Shown: in pieces, positions 25,589 to 33,691 of the stretch
Layout of the letters: the number at the start of each line of letters is the position of its first letter
Position numbering within the stretch: position 1 is the first letter of the stretch
Assembly: GCF_900100385.1 (NCBI RefSeq)
Contig: NZ_FNFC01000002.1
Coordinates: 144,458-208,457 of the forward strand
Length of the DNA: 64,000 bases
From: Halovenus aranensis
Lineage (GTDB): Archaea; Halobacteriota; Halobacteria; Halobacteriales; Haloarculaceae
Direction of reading: 5' to 3'
Position numbers and translations under genes: made by a program
Notes under the pieces: generated by a model
The model's database searches: none
The model's input: only the letters and a program-made list of their open reading frames with translations
Told to the model about the DNA's origin: nothing

Positions 25589-25834
25589 CTATTCGACGCC
25601 CCAGACATCGTGGTCAGTGGTGACCTCTGTCGTCTGGTCACCGTCGTAGCCGTCGAAGTCACGGAACGTGCCGCGACGCTGCTGGACGACCTCGACGCGG
25701 AGCGTTCCGTTGTCTTCGATCTGCCATCGGAGTTTGTCGCCGTCGTTGATATCGAGCTTCTGGCGGATGTGAACGGGGATATTCGCCTGATTGCCCGACA
25801 CTTTGCTCTCGGAATCAACGCCCTCACTACTCAT
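25589..25834 (-). CDS. AbrB/SpoVT-type antitoxin (VapB-like)
   Basis: 81 residues. The N-terminal swapped-hairpin DNA-binding domain is recognisable (ANIPVHIRQKLDINDGDKLRW), followed by an acidic tail that would wrap the toxin. It is immediately upstream of the PIN gene with no gap. It should bind its own promoter in the A/T-rich region to the right (25835-26068), where I see no other gene. Confidence 0.82.
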   Translation of the reverse strand: MSSEGVDSESKVSGNQANIPVHIRQKLDINDGDKLRWQIEDNGTLRVEVVQQRRGTFRDFDGYDGDQTTEVTTDHDVWGVE

Positions 25835-26068
25835 AGGTGGCTATAGGAGGTGAGACCTGATAAACGCTAGTGTGCTCTCACACTATTTGGTCCGCGTGAT
25901 GGATAGACAGTGCAACTAATCAGTTGATTCGTCCAATTCACGGTGAAACCAACCCACGAGAATGATTATCTAACACGCTATCGATAACAGTTGTTGCAAA
26001 TACGATTTCTTTATTCAGTCTGCGGCGTGATTTTTTCGTGCCGATTCTCCCGTCTCACATGAGTTATC

Positions 26069-27001
26069 TCACCCGGTGACCTTCGTCTTTTCCTCTGATT
26101 TCTGACACTGATTCGAGCGGGGTTCGACGGGCTTCACTCGGAGCTCTCCGAAGCCGTACTTCGAGTGACTCCCGACCCGGAGGATGACGCTCTTCGTGGT
26201 CTCCACCGGACGGTCGCCCTCGTAGAGGACCACCTGCCCGTGGTCCACCGTCTGGAGTTTGTACACCTCGCGTTGCTCCAGCACCTTCTCCTCGCGTTCA
26301 CGGAGATCGCGGCGATCCTCCTTCCACCACCACGGCACGTCCTGGTCGTGAGCGTTCGGGTACTCCGACTCCAGCACGAACGGCGTCACGAGTTCGAGGA
26401 TGAACGCCTCGCCGTCTTCGAGACGCGAGTAGTCCAACGCCTCCAGGTCTACGACCTGCGTGTCTTTCAGCCCCGTGATGCCGTAGCCGTAGTTGCGCTT
26501 CCCGCCGAACTGGAGGCCATCTAGGTCGCTCTCGTTGAGCGGGAGGACGTCGTCGTGGTCGGCGTGCAGGTACACGTTGATGTACCACTTCGTCGTCTGC
26601 TGTTGCTTCCGCGCGTCGTCGGGCTTCCCCATGATGGTCTCGTGGGACAGCGCCGGATGGCCGCTCTGGACGCGGATGTCGTGGGTGTTTAGTGCGTCTC
26701 GCGGCCGGGAATCGAGGAGCCACGAGTGGGACGCCTGCCGCATCAGAAACAGGTCGTCGTAGGACTCCACGTCCGGAAGGCCGCTTCCGAGGTACGGCCG
26801 GATGCCGCTCTGCGAGTGCTCCTCGGGGAACGTCCCGAACTGGCCGGGGACGAAGACGCCGTGACTCGCGTTCAGGTGGCGGTGGACGTCGTGCGGGAGT
26901 TGCTGACCGAGCGCGTGCATGATGGCGTTCCCGCTCACGTAGTAGGGGTGGCCGATGTAGTCCATCTCCAGCTCCCACTGGACTTGCTGGATGCGCGTCA
27001 T
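26069..27001 (-). CDS. RAMP-type protein, CRISPR Cas5/Csm4/Cas6-like, orphan
   Basis: 310 residues from ATG 27001. Two glycine-rich loops typical of RAMP (ferredoxin-like) folds are present: FGGKRNYGYG at 165-174 and SKYGFGEL at about 280-287, the first followed by a strand like those in Cas5, Csm4 and Csx10 proteins. The N-terminal IGHPYYVSGNAI segment is also RAMP-like. RAMP proteins bind or process crRNA in effector complexes. The gene overlaps (ATGA) the end of a truncated upstream gene, so it was once part of an operon. No other cas gene is present. The subtype is undecided, and another RNA-binding role is possible. Confidence 0.5.
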   Translation of the reverse strand: MTRIQQVQWELEMDYIGHPYYVSGNAIMHALGQQLPHDVHRHLNASHGVFVPGQFGTFPEEHSQSGIRPYLGSGLPDVESYDDLFLMRQASHSWLLDSRPRDALNTHDIRVQSGHPALSHETIMGKPDDARKQQQTTKWYINVYLHADHDDVLPLNESDLDGLQFGGKRNYGYGITGLKDTQVVDLEALDYSRLEDGEAFILELVTPFVLESEYPNAHDQDVPWWWKEDRRDLREREEKVLEQREVYKLQTVDHGQVVLYEGDRPVETTKSVILRVGSHSKYGFGELRVKPVEPRSNQCQKSEEKTKVTG

Positions 27002-27126
27002 CGGTCGAACGCCTCCCGGAAGTCCTCGATGTACTGGAGCGCGGTAGACCACGCGCCGATCCGGCGGAGGTTCGCGTCCAGCACCATGTCGTACTTGTCG
27101 TGAGCGGCGTCGAGCGGGTGTTGCGG
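26998..27126 (-). pseudogene. 3' remnant of the gene upstream of the RAMP gene
   Basis: About 40 codons read well as protein (ending ALQYIEDFREAFDR) and stop in an ATGA overlap with the RAMP start. The frame meets a stop just right of 27130, so the 5' part of the gene is gone. The fragment would be the C-terminus of a larger protein, plausibly another subunit of the same complex, but it is too short to identify. Confidence 0.55.
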
Positions 27127-27222
27127 AACATCCGATCAGTCAGCGTTGAAGAGATTGCTGAGTGGCTGAAAAGTGGTGAGATCAACGAAGAGCGGTTCAC
27201 CCTCGGTAGCGCAAAGCTTTAG
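27118..27222 (+). pseudogene. 3' remnant of an unknown gene facing the opposite way
   Basis: From about 27127 the plus strand reads like coding sequence (VEEIAEWLKSGEINEERF) and ends at TAG 27220-27222. It has no start of its own. It meets the minus-strand remnant back to back near 27125, so the two fragments mark a deletion or rearrangement breakpoint. The parent gene is unknown. Confidence 0.4.
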
Positions 27223-27251
27223 ATCTGTAGTAGGCATACTACATAACACGA

Positions 27252-27347
27252 ATGAGTCTGAAACAGACGGACGATGAAGATCTGGACGAGCAGATCGACC
27301 GGATCATCGAAGAAGACCGGGAGATCTTCGACGCGCTCGACAGCTGA
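27252..27347 (+). CDS. 31-residue acidic micro-protein
   Basis: The frame MSLKQTDDEDLDEQ...FDALDS is strongly acidic with haloarchaeal composition. It resembles the short antitoxin-like or DUF7557-type peptides often found next to toxin genes. An AT-rich stretch with a near-palindrome AGTAGGCATACTAC (27229-27242) lies just upstream and may be its promoter or operator. It lies to the left of dyad copy 2. No partner gene remains. Confidence 0.4.
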   Translation: MSLKQTDDEDLDEQIDRIIEEDREIFDALDS

Positions 27348-27500
27348 GTTTCTCTGCAGTTGTGCGGTATTTTCGGCGTAGTGCTCAGAGCCCGGACTCT
27401 CACCGAAGTCACGGTTTATCACATAAACCGTGAATTGCTGAATACAGATGCGAACTGACTGGTGAAGAAACTACCAGGTGAAAATAATATTTTGCTGGCA

Positions 27501-27527
27501 TGCAAGATGGAGGGCGCGAATCTTGCA
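27501..27527 (+). repeat. Dyad repeat, copy 2
   Basis: Perfect 8-bp arms TGCAAGAT and ATCTTGCA around the core GGAGGGCGCGA. This is the most symmetrical copy. It lies 77 bases beyond the stop of the minus-strand gene at 27605. Confidence 0.85.
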
Positions 27528-27604
27528 CGGCTATCTGCCAGGTTCAGGGGTCCGAATCGATATTACCAGTGCGGTCAGCTATCGCGTTGACACACATCTT
27601 TACT

Positions 27605-27940
27605 TCAGGAACCGAATTGAAAGACGAGCTGCAACGCTTGTGGGAGGGGAACGCTAATTCCGATCTGTGTCCACATCGTGACTGTTGAGGGGTACTCACG
27701 TGTTGTTCGCACCTGTTCTAGACGGTGCTGGATTTCTTCCAGACCCTCATCACCTGCGAGATTTGAATTGTGAATATCGTATGGATAATCAAGCATCCCG
27801 CGAATCTGTTTCCCGGTTTTGTCGGTTTCCCGTTCTTTCTTGTCTGACATAATGGTGTGTACTCGGTACATTGAATAGCCGATTGAAACGATTCCAACCA
27901 GCCACAGTGCTGTGAACATGACCCCGAGGCGGTTCACCAC
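27605..27940 (-). CDS. Single-helix membrane protein in the recombinase cassette
   Basis: 111 residues with one hydrophobic N-terminal helix (about 8-25) and a charged cytoplasmic or external domain. The first codon is GTG 27940, two bases beyond the recombinase stop; an internal ATG at 27919 is an alternative. The tight spacing suggests co-transcription with the recombinase. No family recognised. Confidence 0.5.
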   Translation of the reverse strand: MVNRLGVMFTALWLVGIVSIGYSMYRVHTIMSDKKERETDKTGKQIRGMLDYPYDIHNSNLAGDEGLEEIQHRLEQVRTTREYPSTVTMWTQIGISVPLPQALQLVFQFGS

Positions 27941-27942
27941 GT

Positions 27943-28674
27943 TCAGTGATTAAATGCCTGCCGAACACGCTCGTCTTCGGCCTCTTGGTCAAGATACCAG
28001 GAACGTCGGTCGTCGTCTTTGTGGATGCGCATGAGTGTCTGTCGCGTCACGTTCGGCGTCTCTGCCGCAGCTGACCGATAGCTCTCTCCGTTCTCGATTG
28101 ATCCGAGCGCGTCGGCAATGTCGTGAAAGCCAGCTTCGCCGTCATCGTAGTCGGGGGAAAAGTTCGGTCGAAGATAACCCTCAACGGTAATGAAGCCAGC
28201 CGGAACCTGTCCGACCCACTTCCCTTCGTCTTTCGCCCGTGCGATGCCAGCCTCGGTGCGCCGAATCAATGAGCGACGTTCTTCAGCGGCAACTGCCGCG
28301 ATGACATCTGCGACCATACGGCCATGACCGTCGGGCTCGACCTTCCGGACGCTCCCGTTGGTGACATTGATTGTGACTTCGTTGTCTTCACAGGCGTCGA
28401 AAAATCGCTGGGCGAGAAACCCTTTCCGGGCGATGCGCGAAATTTCCCACACGACGACGTGCGAGTACTGCCCGGCTTCAATAGAGTCGATGAGTGCGTG
28501 GAACTCGTCGCGGTCCTCGCTGGCCCCGCTGGCCTGCTCGGCGTAGACATCAACGTCGCCGAGACGGAGGTCGTGGTCAGCGAGCCAGTCGGTGATTGCA
28601 TCGCGTTGGTGTTTCTCTTCCTGGTCGGCAGTCGACCGTCGGATGTACACCGCAAAATCGTCCGATTTGGACAT
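27943..28674 (-). CDS. Small serine recombinase (resolvase/invertase type)
   Basis: 243 residues from ATG 28674; the upstream extension is a Cys-rich non-coding read. The catalytic motif YIRRSTADQ places the nucleophile at Ser14. Other family motifs follow: VVWEISRIARKGF, then the long helix region GRMVADVIAAVAAEERR and TEAGIARAKDEGKWVG, and a short C-terminal HTH-like domain (YRSAAAETPNVTRQTLMRI). Such enzymes cut and exchange DNA at short dyad sites of about 26-28 bp. The gene lies between dyad copies 2 and 3, so it is the natural candidate to act on them (inference). Confidence 0.9.
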   Translation of the reverse strand: MSKSDDFAVYIRRSTADQEEKHQRDAITDWLADHDLRLGDVDVYAEQASGASEDRDEFHALIDSIEAGQYSHVVVWEISRIARKGFLAQRFFDACEDNEVTINVTNGSVRKVEPDGHGRMVADVIAAVAAEERRSLIRRTEAGIARAKDEGKWVGQVPAGFITVEGYLRPNFSPDYDDGEAGFHDIADALGSIENGESYRSAAAETPNVTRQTLMRIHKDDDRRSWYLDQEAEDERVRQAFNH

Positions 28675-28822
28675 GGTCTGATTACATCCCGCTACAATAT
28701 AAAGAATGTTCCTCGCGTACAGTCTGTACGCGAACGCACGTTCGCACACAGGACAAATTAAGTATTGCCCTCCTCTATCTAATAAATATATATTATGTCT
28801 TTGACAATAACACCGACTAACA

Positions 28823-28849
28823 TGCAAGATAGAAGGCGCGTGTCTTGCA
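28823..28849 (+). repeat. Dyad repeat, copy 3
   Basis: Arms TGCAAGA and TCTTGCA with core TAGAAGGCGCGTG. It lies 148 bases upstream of the recombinase start and 48 bases beyond the stop of the 79-residue membrane protein. Confidence 0.85.
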
Positions 28850-28897
28850 CTCATCACCTTCTGATTACAGTGAATCAAATCGGTCAGTAGAGAAGTG

Positions 28898-29137
28898 CTA
28901 CTTGCTTCGTTTCCTGGGCTCTAACCCGTATTCTTCTGGGTTGTACTCACCGAGAACGAGTACAGACAGTATCAATGTTCCAGACACAACTAGAGAAACC
29001 CAGAACATATCTAAACTGAGTGGGCCAACGGTCCTCAAAGTACTGCCTGGGCTAGAAAATATGATCGTCATTGTTGCCCCACACACTCCGAGAATGGGGA
29101 GTCGGTAATGGTGAATTGTCGTTAATATTCGAAGCAT
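28898..29137 (-). CDS. Two-helix membrane protein alone in a 0.43-kb cassette
   Basis: 79 residues with hydrophobic segments at about 11-31 and 43-63 and a charged C-terminus (YNPEEYGLEPRKRSK). The start is ATG 29137. It is the only gene between dyad copies 3 and 4, which makes this the smallest cassette. No family recognised. Confidence 0.5.
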   Translation of the reverse strand: MLRILTTIHHYRLPILGVCGATMTIIFSSPGSTLRTVGPLSLDMFWVSLVVSGTLILSVLVLGEYNPEEYGLEPRKRSK

Positions 29138-29500
29138 GTTTCAACGATTTCTGCAATTCCTAGTGCTAATATTGTTTGCGAATGATTGATCCAGGGCAAA
29201 TAGTGACCGGTGAGGTGTGCTTCTTGCCAGATATTCATCAGAAGTGCTGTGCAAGATAGAAGGCGCGAGTCTTGCACGCAATCAGATCCCAATTTTGGCA
29301 TCTTGAGCACTTCAACATCGGAAGGACACATCTCACTTTGCTCAAACTGGATTGGCTGCGGCTTTCCGCCAGTTGTGATAGGTTTATTTGGAATATCACA
29401 TTAACCGACGTGGAAAATCTGCCATACTCAGCTGTTAGAGGCGCGTACCACTGTTAGACTTATATACCTAACGACACTTTACTACTGGGCACCTACCTGA
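29138..29500. other. Gene-free stretch containing dyad copy 4
   Basis: 363 bases without a convincing gene, lying between divergent genes. It holds dyad copy 4 (29250-29276) and, near its right end, A/T-rich sequence (TTATATACCTAA at 29459-29470) that could be the promoter of the PepSY gene. Confidence 0.5.
29250..29276 (+). repeat. Dyad repeat, copy 4
   Basis: Arms TGCAAGA and TCTTGCA with core TAGAAGGCGCGAG, identical over all 27 bases to copy 5 at 31324. It is the only copy not placed just beyond a stop codon. Confidence 0.85.
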
Positions 29501-30157
29501 ATGTGGAGGCACGAAAAAGTGAACTTCAATCGTCGAACGGTGTTTGGAGCAGTCGGCGTCATCGCACTCACTCTGTTCGTCATTGCCGGCAGCGGCCTGG
29601 CAATCGCGCAGGACTCGGGGTCTACCCCAGTGGATGACGGCGATGGTGATGACTCGATTGCAGAAAGTAACGTCTCACTCTCCGAGGAGGAGGCGATTGA
29701 TATCGCAACCGCCGAGGCTGACGGAGACGTTGAGGAAGTCGAACTCGAAAGCGAAGACGGCACACCCGTCTACGAGGTCGAATTCGTGACAGCAGATGGC
29801 TCGGAAACCGAAGCGGCTGTCCACGCGAACGACGGGACGGTCCTCGAAACGGAGGCAGAAGACGAGGAGGATGAGATGGAAGAAGACGACGAGATGGAAG
29901 AAGACGACGAGATGGAAGAAGACGACGAGTCCGTTGCGCCCGGTAACGTCTCACTCTCCGAGGAGGAAGCGATTGATATCGCAACCGCCGAGGCTGACGG
30001 AGACGTCGAGGAAGTCGAACTCGAAAGCGAAGACGGCACACCCGTCTACGAGGTTGAGTTCGTGACAGCAGATGGCTCGGAAACCGAAGTGGCTGTCCAC
30101 GCGAACGACGGGACGGTGCTGGAGACCCAGACTGAAGACGAGGAAACTGGCGAGTAA
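29501..30157 (+). CDS. Exported tandem-PepSY protein with acidic linker
   Basis: 218 residues. A signal sequence with basic start and hydrophobic core covers about 9-36. Two nearly identical PepSY-like domains (about 57-123 and 148-213) share EEEAIDIATAEADGDVEEVE. They are joined by a linker with three tandem DEMEED units (nine-base repeats near 29872-29925). PepSY domains inhibit proteases or bind peptides at the cell surface. A possible partner is the subtilase of this window, but that is only a suggestion. The DNA of the two domains is also nearly identical, so the duplication is recent. Confidence 0.8.
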   Translation: MWRHEKVNFNRRTVFGAVGVIALTLFVIAGSGLAIAQDSGSTPVDDGDGDDSIAESNVSLSEEEAIDIATAEADGDVEEVELESEDGTPVYEVEFVTADGSETEAAVHANDGTVLETEAEDEEDEMEEDDEMEEDDEMEEDDESVAPGNVSLSEEEAIDIATAEADGDVEEVELESEDGTPVYEVEFVTADGSETEVAVHANDGTVLETQTEDEETGE

Positions 30158-30240
30158 AAGCAAATTCAGTCCCCTGCTCGATCAACACGCCCTATCGACC
30201 CACCAACCATTTAGTCGCATTCAACATACTCTGAAATCCG

Positions 30241-30537
30241 ATGACAGAAATTGAACTGTTCGAACCGGATACGCTCATCCGGACGCTCACGCTATTAATT
30301 ACCTTGGTGGTGTTTTTTATCACAGCACTTGCGTACTATCGTACCCGAGTGAGTCGCGTTCTAATACTCGCGCTGCTCGCTGCGCTGCTCGCTACCGACC
30401 TCCTTCTGGAAGTCGGTGACGAATTTCTCGAAGAGGGCATCCCCTACTTCGAGTTGCTCACGAGTCTGTTCGCGCTCGGGATTTCACTCCTGTTGTTGGC
30501 GACGGTAGTGTGGCGCTTCGAGCGGGAGCCATCATGA
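30241..30537 (+). CDS. Three-helix membrane protein
   Basis: 98 residues with hydrophobic segments at about 13-33, 38-54 and 70-90 (the last ends VVWRFEREPS). It lies between the PepSY gene and an HTH regulator on the same strand and may share their transcript. Haloarchaea often pair such proteins with the two-domain regulator that follows, suggesting a sensor or co-regulated partner. Confidence 0.6.
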   Translation: MTEIELFEPDTLIRTLTLLITLVVFFITALAYYRTRVSRVLILALLAALLATDLLLEVGDEFLEEGIPYFELLTSLFALGISLLLLATVVWRFEREPS

Positions 30538-30589
30538 CGCTTCAAACACACTGAGTCGGCTCATATGAACGGAACTGAGGGCACACACG

Positions 30590-31129
30590 ATGGGTAGACG
30601 CAACTCGCACGACAACGAGGAAGATGTTCTGGAGTTGGAGACACGCAAAGAAATCTTCGAGTACGTGCAGGCAAATCCGGGGGCCCACTTCAGCCAACTC
30701 AAGCGCGACCTCGACATGGAGACGGGGCTCGTACAGCATCACCTATCCACCCTCGAAGACTACGACGTGCTTACCAGCGAAGATCACCAGGGCAAACGCC
30801 GACTGTTCGTCGCCGAGGAACTTACCGAGGAGGAGCGGGCAATCCTCTCCTCACTTCGGTACGAGACGACACGTCACATTCTGCTGTTTTTAGTAGAGGA
30901 GTCAACGGCCCGGAACGGAGCGATCGCCGAGGAACTCGGTGTGTCACCGCCGACGGTGTCCTGGCACGTCTCACGCCTCGTCGAAAACGGAATTGTATCC
31001 GAGGTAGAGGATGGCCGAACCACCTACTATACTGTCGCTGATGAAGACCTCACCATGCAACTCCTGGTGCGATATCAGGAAAGCTTCGTTGACAGAGCTG
31101 TCGATAACGTGCTTGATTTCTGGGGCTGA
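30590..31129 (+). CDS. Two-domain ArsR-like winged-helix regulator
   Basis: 179 residues with two winged-helix domains. The first (about 12-72) includes NPGAHFSQLKRDLDMETGLVQHHL. The second (about 85-150) includes ARNGAIAEELGVSPPTVSWHVSRL, followed by a wing. The tail is a short helix. Such MarR/ArsR-type tandem regulators are abundant in haloarchaea. No metal-binding cysteines are present, so the signal is unknown. It is probably co-transcribed with 30241-30537. Confidence 0.82.
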   Translation: MGRRNSHDNEEDVLELETRKEIFEYVQANPGAHFSQLKRDLDMETGLVQHHLSTLEDYDVLTSEDHQGKRRLFVAEELTEEERAILSSLRYETTRHILLFLVEESTARNGAIAEELGVSPPTVSWHVSRLVENGIVSEVEDGRTTYYTVADEDLTMQLLVRYQESFVDRAVDNVLDFWG

Positions 31130-31189
31130 GCGATCAAAATGAGCAATAGGGAATCGGACAGAACAGCGCCCAATCTTCAGTTCTCTCGG

Positions 31190-31216
31190 CGCAATATACA
31201 CCCTCTGAATCTTGCA
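31190..31216 (+). repeat. Degenerate dyad repeat near copy 5
   Basis: GCAATAT and ATCTTGC arms are kept at the right distance, and GAATCTTGCACGG matches the right half of copy 2, but the core has changed. It lies 60 bases beyond the stop of the HTH regulator and 107 bases before copy 5, so copies bracket this junction. Confidence 0.5.
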
Positions 31217-31323
31217 CGGGTTTTCTGATGGAATTCAGATAGATCGCAATCCAGAGCGATACATCCAGCCCCTAGACTGAGCGCTACAGAAACAATCAGG
31301 TGAATGTGATATTTGACCTAGTA

Positions 31324-31350
31324 TGCAAGATAGAAGGCGCGAGTCTTGCA
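31324..31350 (+). repeat. Dyad repeat, copy 5
   Basis: Identical to copy 4 over 27 bases (arms TGCAAGA/TCTTGCA, core TAGAAGGCGCGAG). It lies 40 bases beyond the stop of the minus-strand gene at 31391. Confidence 0.85.
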
Positions 31351-31390
31351 CCACAAGTCAGTCCGTTCTCCCTTCTATGTCTGAAATTGG

Positions 31391-31936
31391 TCACTCAGGG
31401 TCGTCGTTCCACTTGATGTAGTACGCGAACTGTTCTGATTGACGCGGTCTAGTTCGCTCAATTCTCAACGGGCTGGCACCTGTCGAGACGAGCGCACCCC
31501 GGATGCTTCCCTTGGTAATATCGGGCGGGTAGGGGAACGCATCGGTTACACCGAGCCGCGCCTCGCGTGATCCCTCTTTTTCGAGTGTATACCGGCCGAT
31601 GGGGTACTGCTCGGCGGGGTCGTCAAACCAGTCCTCTGGGAGTTCTGCGAGGCGTTGAAGGGCCGCGTAGCTGGTCTCACACTCCGATTGTGTCGACGCT
31701 TCTCTGGCCATGACTGCGCCAGCTGATGCGACTGGCTTCGAGCCGAACTCTCGGGCGATCTCGCTGATAGAACCGACTACCGCCTCCGCTGGATAGGTTT
31801 CTGTTTGCTCCAACGTGGTGATGCCGCGGTCGGCCAGCAGGTGTCGTATCTTCCGCCCAAATAGCGGGGAAACCCGGTCGGCACTCCACACCACCCCCAT
31901 CACAGCGACTCCGTGAATCTGTGTTTCGTTGTTCAT
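31391..31936 (-). CDS. Sensor-like hypothetical protein, paralogue A
   Basis: 181 residues. It shares with 32074-32655 and 33090-33629 an N-terminal VSPLFGRKIRHLL helix, a middle YPAE segment, and a C-terminal LGVTDAFPYPPDITKGSIRG motif. The layout (helical N-half, then an alpha/beta half) recalls V4R/heme-NO-binding-like sensor domains, but no ligand residue is certain. There is no signal or membrane segment. It is the promoter-distal gene of a minus-strand pair in one cassette. Confidence 0.65.
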   Translation of the reverse strand: MNNETQIHGVAVMGVVWSADRVSPLFGRKIRHLLADRGITTLEQTETYPAEAVVGSISEIAREFGSKPVASAGAVMAREASTQSECETSYAALQRLAELPEDWFDDPAEQYPIGRYTLEKEGSREARLGVTDAFPYPPDITKGSIRGALVSTGASPLRIERTRPRQSEQFAYYIKWNDDPE

Positions 31937-32073
31937 GTCTCGTGTAACCTGGTTCGACTCTCGTTGGCTCCCTCTCGCTGGTCGGTTACGCCGGCGTCAG
32001 GTATTGAGTGGCAGCACGTTAGCGCTGAACATGAATATACTTGATTGATCAAGCGGGGTCTTCGATGCTGGGG

Positions 32074-32655
32074 TCACCACGACAGTCGAAACGCCCGTCG
32101 TTCCGGGTTCTTTTGTGCGTCTGTTGGTTGGGTTTCGACTTCTTTGCCTCGAACGACTCCATTTGTAATCGTTGAGGTTAGGCCTTCGGTGCTGCCCTGT
32201 GCGATGCCAGTGTGGTACGGGAAGTCCTCGGTAACCCCCATCCGGCACGTTGTGGCATCGATTCGTTCGTATGTGTACCCGCCAATCGACCGACCAGACT
32301 GGGCGTCGACGTTCCGATACGAGTCGTAGTGGAGGGTATCGTATTGCGATAGCATATCGTGTGGCGAACTCACGTCGTCTGGAAGTGGAACATCCTGGCC
32401 CATGCTTCGGCCAATCTCGAATGTGGTACCGTCTCCTGCTTTGGATGCGATTTCTTGGACGGCCTTGAAGAATGGTCTCGCGGGATACCAGTCGTCTGTT
32501 TGAACGTCTTCGATACCATTCTCTGACAGAATATTACTCATTTTCTTTTTGAACACTGGGGACACAGCAGACATAGACTCGATTGTGCTATTAATATACA
32601 GTCCCGTGATTTTGATGTTATCCCGGTACTTCGAGGTGTCGACCTCTCGAATCAT
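32074..32655 (-). CDS. Sensor-like hypothetical protein, paralogue B
   Basis: 193 residues. It has the family motifs VSPVFKKKMSNIL, SMGQDVPLPDDV and RMGVTEDFPYHTGIAQGS. The QDVPLPDDV block is shared closely with paralogue C but is lost in A, so B and C are the closer pair. The last residues are basic and may be frayed. Function unknown. Confidence 0.65.
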   Translation of the reverse strand: MIREVDTSKYRDNIKITGLYINSTIESMSAVSPVFKKKMSNILSENGIEDVQTDDWYPARPFFKAVQEIASKAGDGTTFEIGRSMGQDVPLPDDVSSPHDMLSQYDTLHYDSYRNVDAQSGRSIGGYTYERIDATTCRMGVTEDFPYHTGIAQGSTEGLTSTITNGVVRGKEVETQPTDAQKNPERRAFRLSW

Positions 32656-33089
32656 GTTCCATAATTACTCAGAGAGGGAGTAACCGATTCTGCATTAATT
32701 CTAAAACAACCGCAAAACCTGAATATCCATGCCACCCGTACATAATCAAACTCAGAGCTGAGTTCATAAGTATGTCACAGAGTAGCTGCTGACGCTGTTG
32801 CGTGGCACCAGTTGTTCGAAACCTTCTACGGAGTACTATGCGACTCGTCAACGCTACTCGGCCTTCGGCCTGCGTTGCTCCTTGGGGAAGAGGGCTTACC
32901 GCCTGCAATCAGCTAATCTGGTGAAACGGCACAAGTGTGATATTGTTACTAATTGTCGTGCAAGATGCATCGCGCGAGTCTTGCAGACTCATATCTCTTG
33001 AGTTTTCTGGGACCTGGATGTTGTGACTGGATCTGACATATGATGTTTCCAACATCCGCTGAACGGAGCGGTGCAGGAACTACCCGTTA
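32656..33089. other. Gene-free stretch containing dyad copy 6
   Basis: 434 bases without a convincing gene. Frames at 32669-32908 (minus) and 32798-33001 (plus) look like shadows or an old transposon scrap. Dyad copy 6 is at 32959-32985. Confidence 0.45.
32959..32985 (+). repeat. Dyad repeat, copy 6
   Basis: Arms TGCAAGA and TCTTGCA are intact, and the core is TGCATCGCGCGAG, with changes only on its left side. It lies 104 bases beyond the stop of paralogue C. Confidence 0.82.
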
Positions 33090-33629
33090 TTACCACTCAA
33101 TCTCATAGGCGCACATTTCATCAGGATTTGCATTAACCTCCGATATGACGACCGCCGCCGCCGACCCGCTTGTCGTTGATTCAACAATTCCCTTAATTGA
33201 TCCCTTCGCGATCTCTTCCGGGTACGGGAACTTACTAGTAACACCCATTCGTACGGAGTTCTCTCCTGTCTCTTCGTATTTATACCCTCCAGCAGGGCGC
33301 TCTTCGCTCGCGTTTCGATATGCGGCTTGTTGTGCTTCGTCGGCGATTGCTAGCGCGTCTTTTGGTCCGTCAACCTCCTCTGGCTGCGGCACGTCCCGAC
33401 CCATCTGAGTACCAGCTTCTAAAATAGTTTTACTTCCGATGTCTTCTGAAGCTCGGTTGACGGCTTCAACAAAATGTTCTGCCGAGTACCAACCGTCTGC
33501 CTCTGGATCTTTAATGCCATGCTCTTCCAGCAGTTCTCGAATTTTTCGTTCAAATACTGGCGACACTTCACCAGCACTCTCAGCCATACTTACAATGTAC
33601 CGTCCTGTAACTTCCGCTTGCGAATCCAT
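33090..33629 (-). CDS. Sensor-like hypothetical protein, paralogue C
   Basis: 179 residues from ATG 33629, chosen so that the N-terminus (MDSQAEVTGRYIVS) matches the start of paralogue B; ATG 33653 is possible. Family motifs are VSPVFERKIRELL, QMGRDVPQPEEV and RMGVTSKFPYPEEIAKGS. It lies just downstream of an HTH-10 regulator on the same strand, so it may feed a signal to that regulator. It is less GC-rich than the chromosomal genes. Confidence 0.68.
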   Translation of the reverse strand: MDSQAEVTGRYIVSMAESAGEVSPVFERKIRELLEEHGIKDPEADGWYSAEHFVEAVNRASEDIGSKTILEAGTQMGRDVPQPEEVDGPKDALAIADEAQQAAYRNASEERPAGGYKYEETGENSVRMGVTSKFPYPEEIAKGSIKGIVESTTSGSAAAVVISEVNANPDEMCAYEIEW

Positions 33630-33691
33630 ACATACGTGTGACAGTCTCATCAAGTTGAAATGGATGCTTACATATGTAAGTGAATATCAAT

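Noticed and set aside
26298-27200. 300-residue minus-strand frame over the RAMP gene
   Set aside because: It is Arg/Pro-rich and a frame shadow of the RAMP gene, which carries recognisable motifs.
32669-32908. 79-residue minus-strand frame and its plus-strand counterpart at 32798-33001
   Set aside because: Neither has haloarchaeal composition or a plausible start; probably an insertion-sequence scrap.
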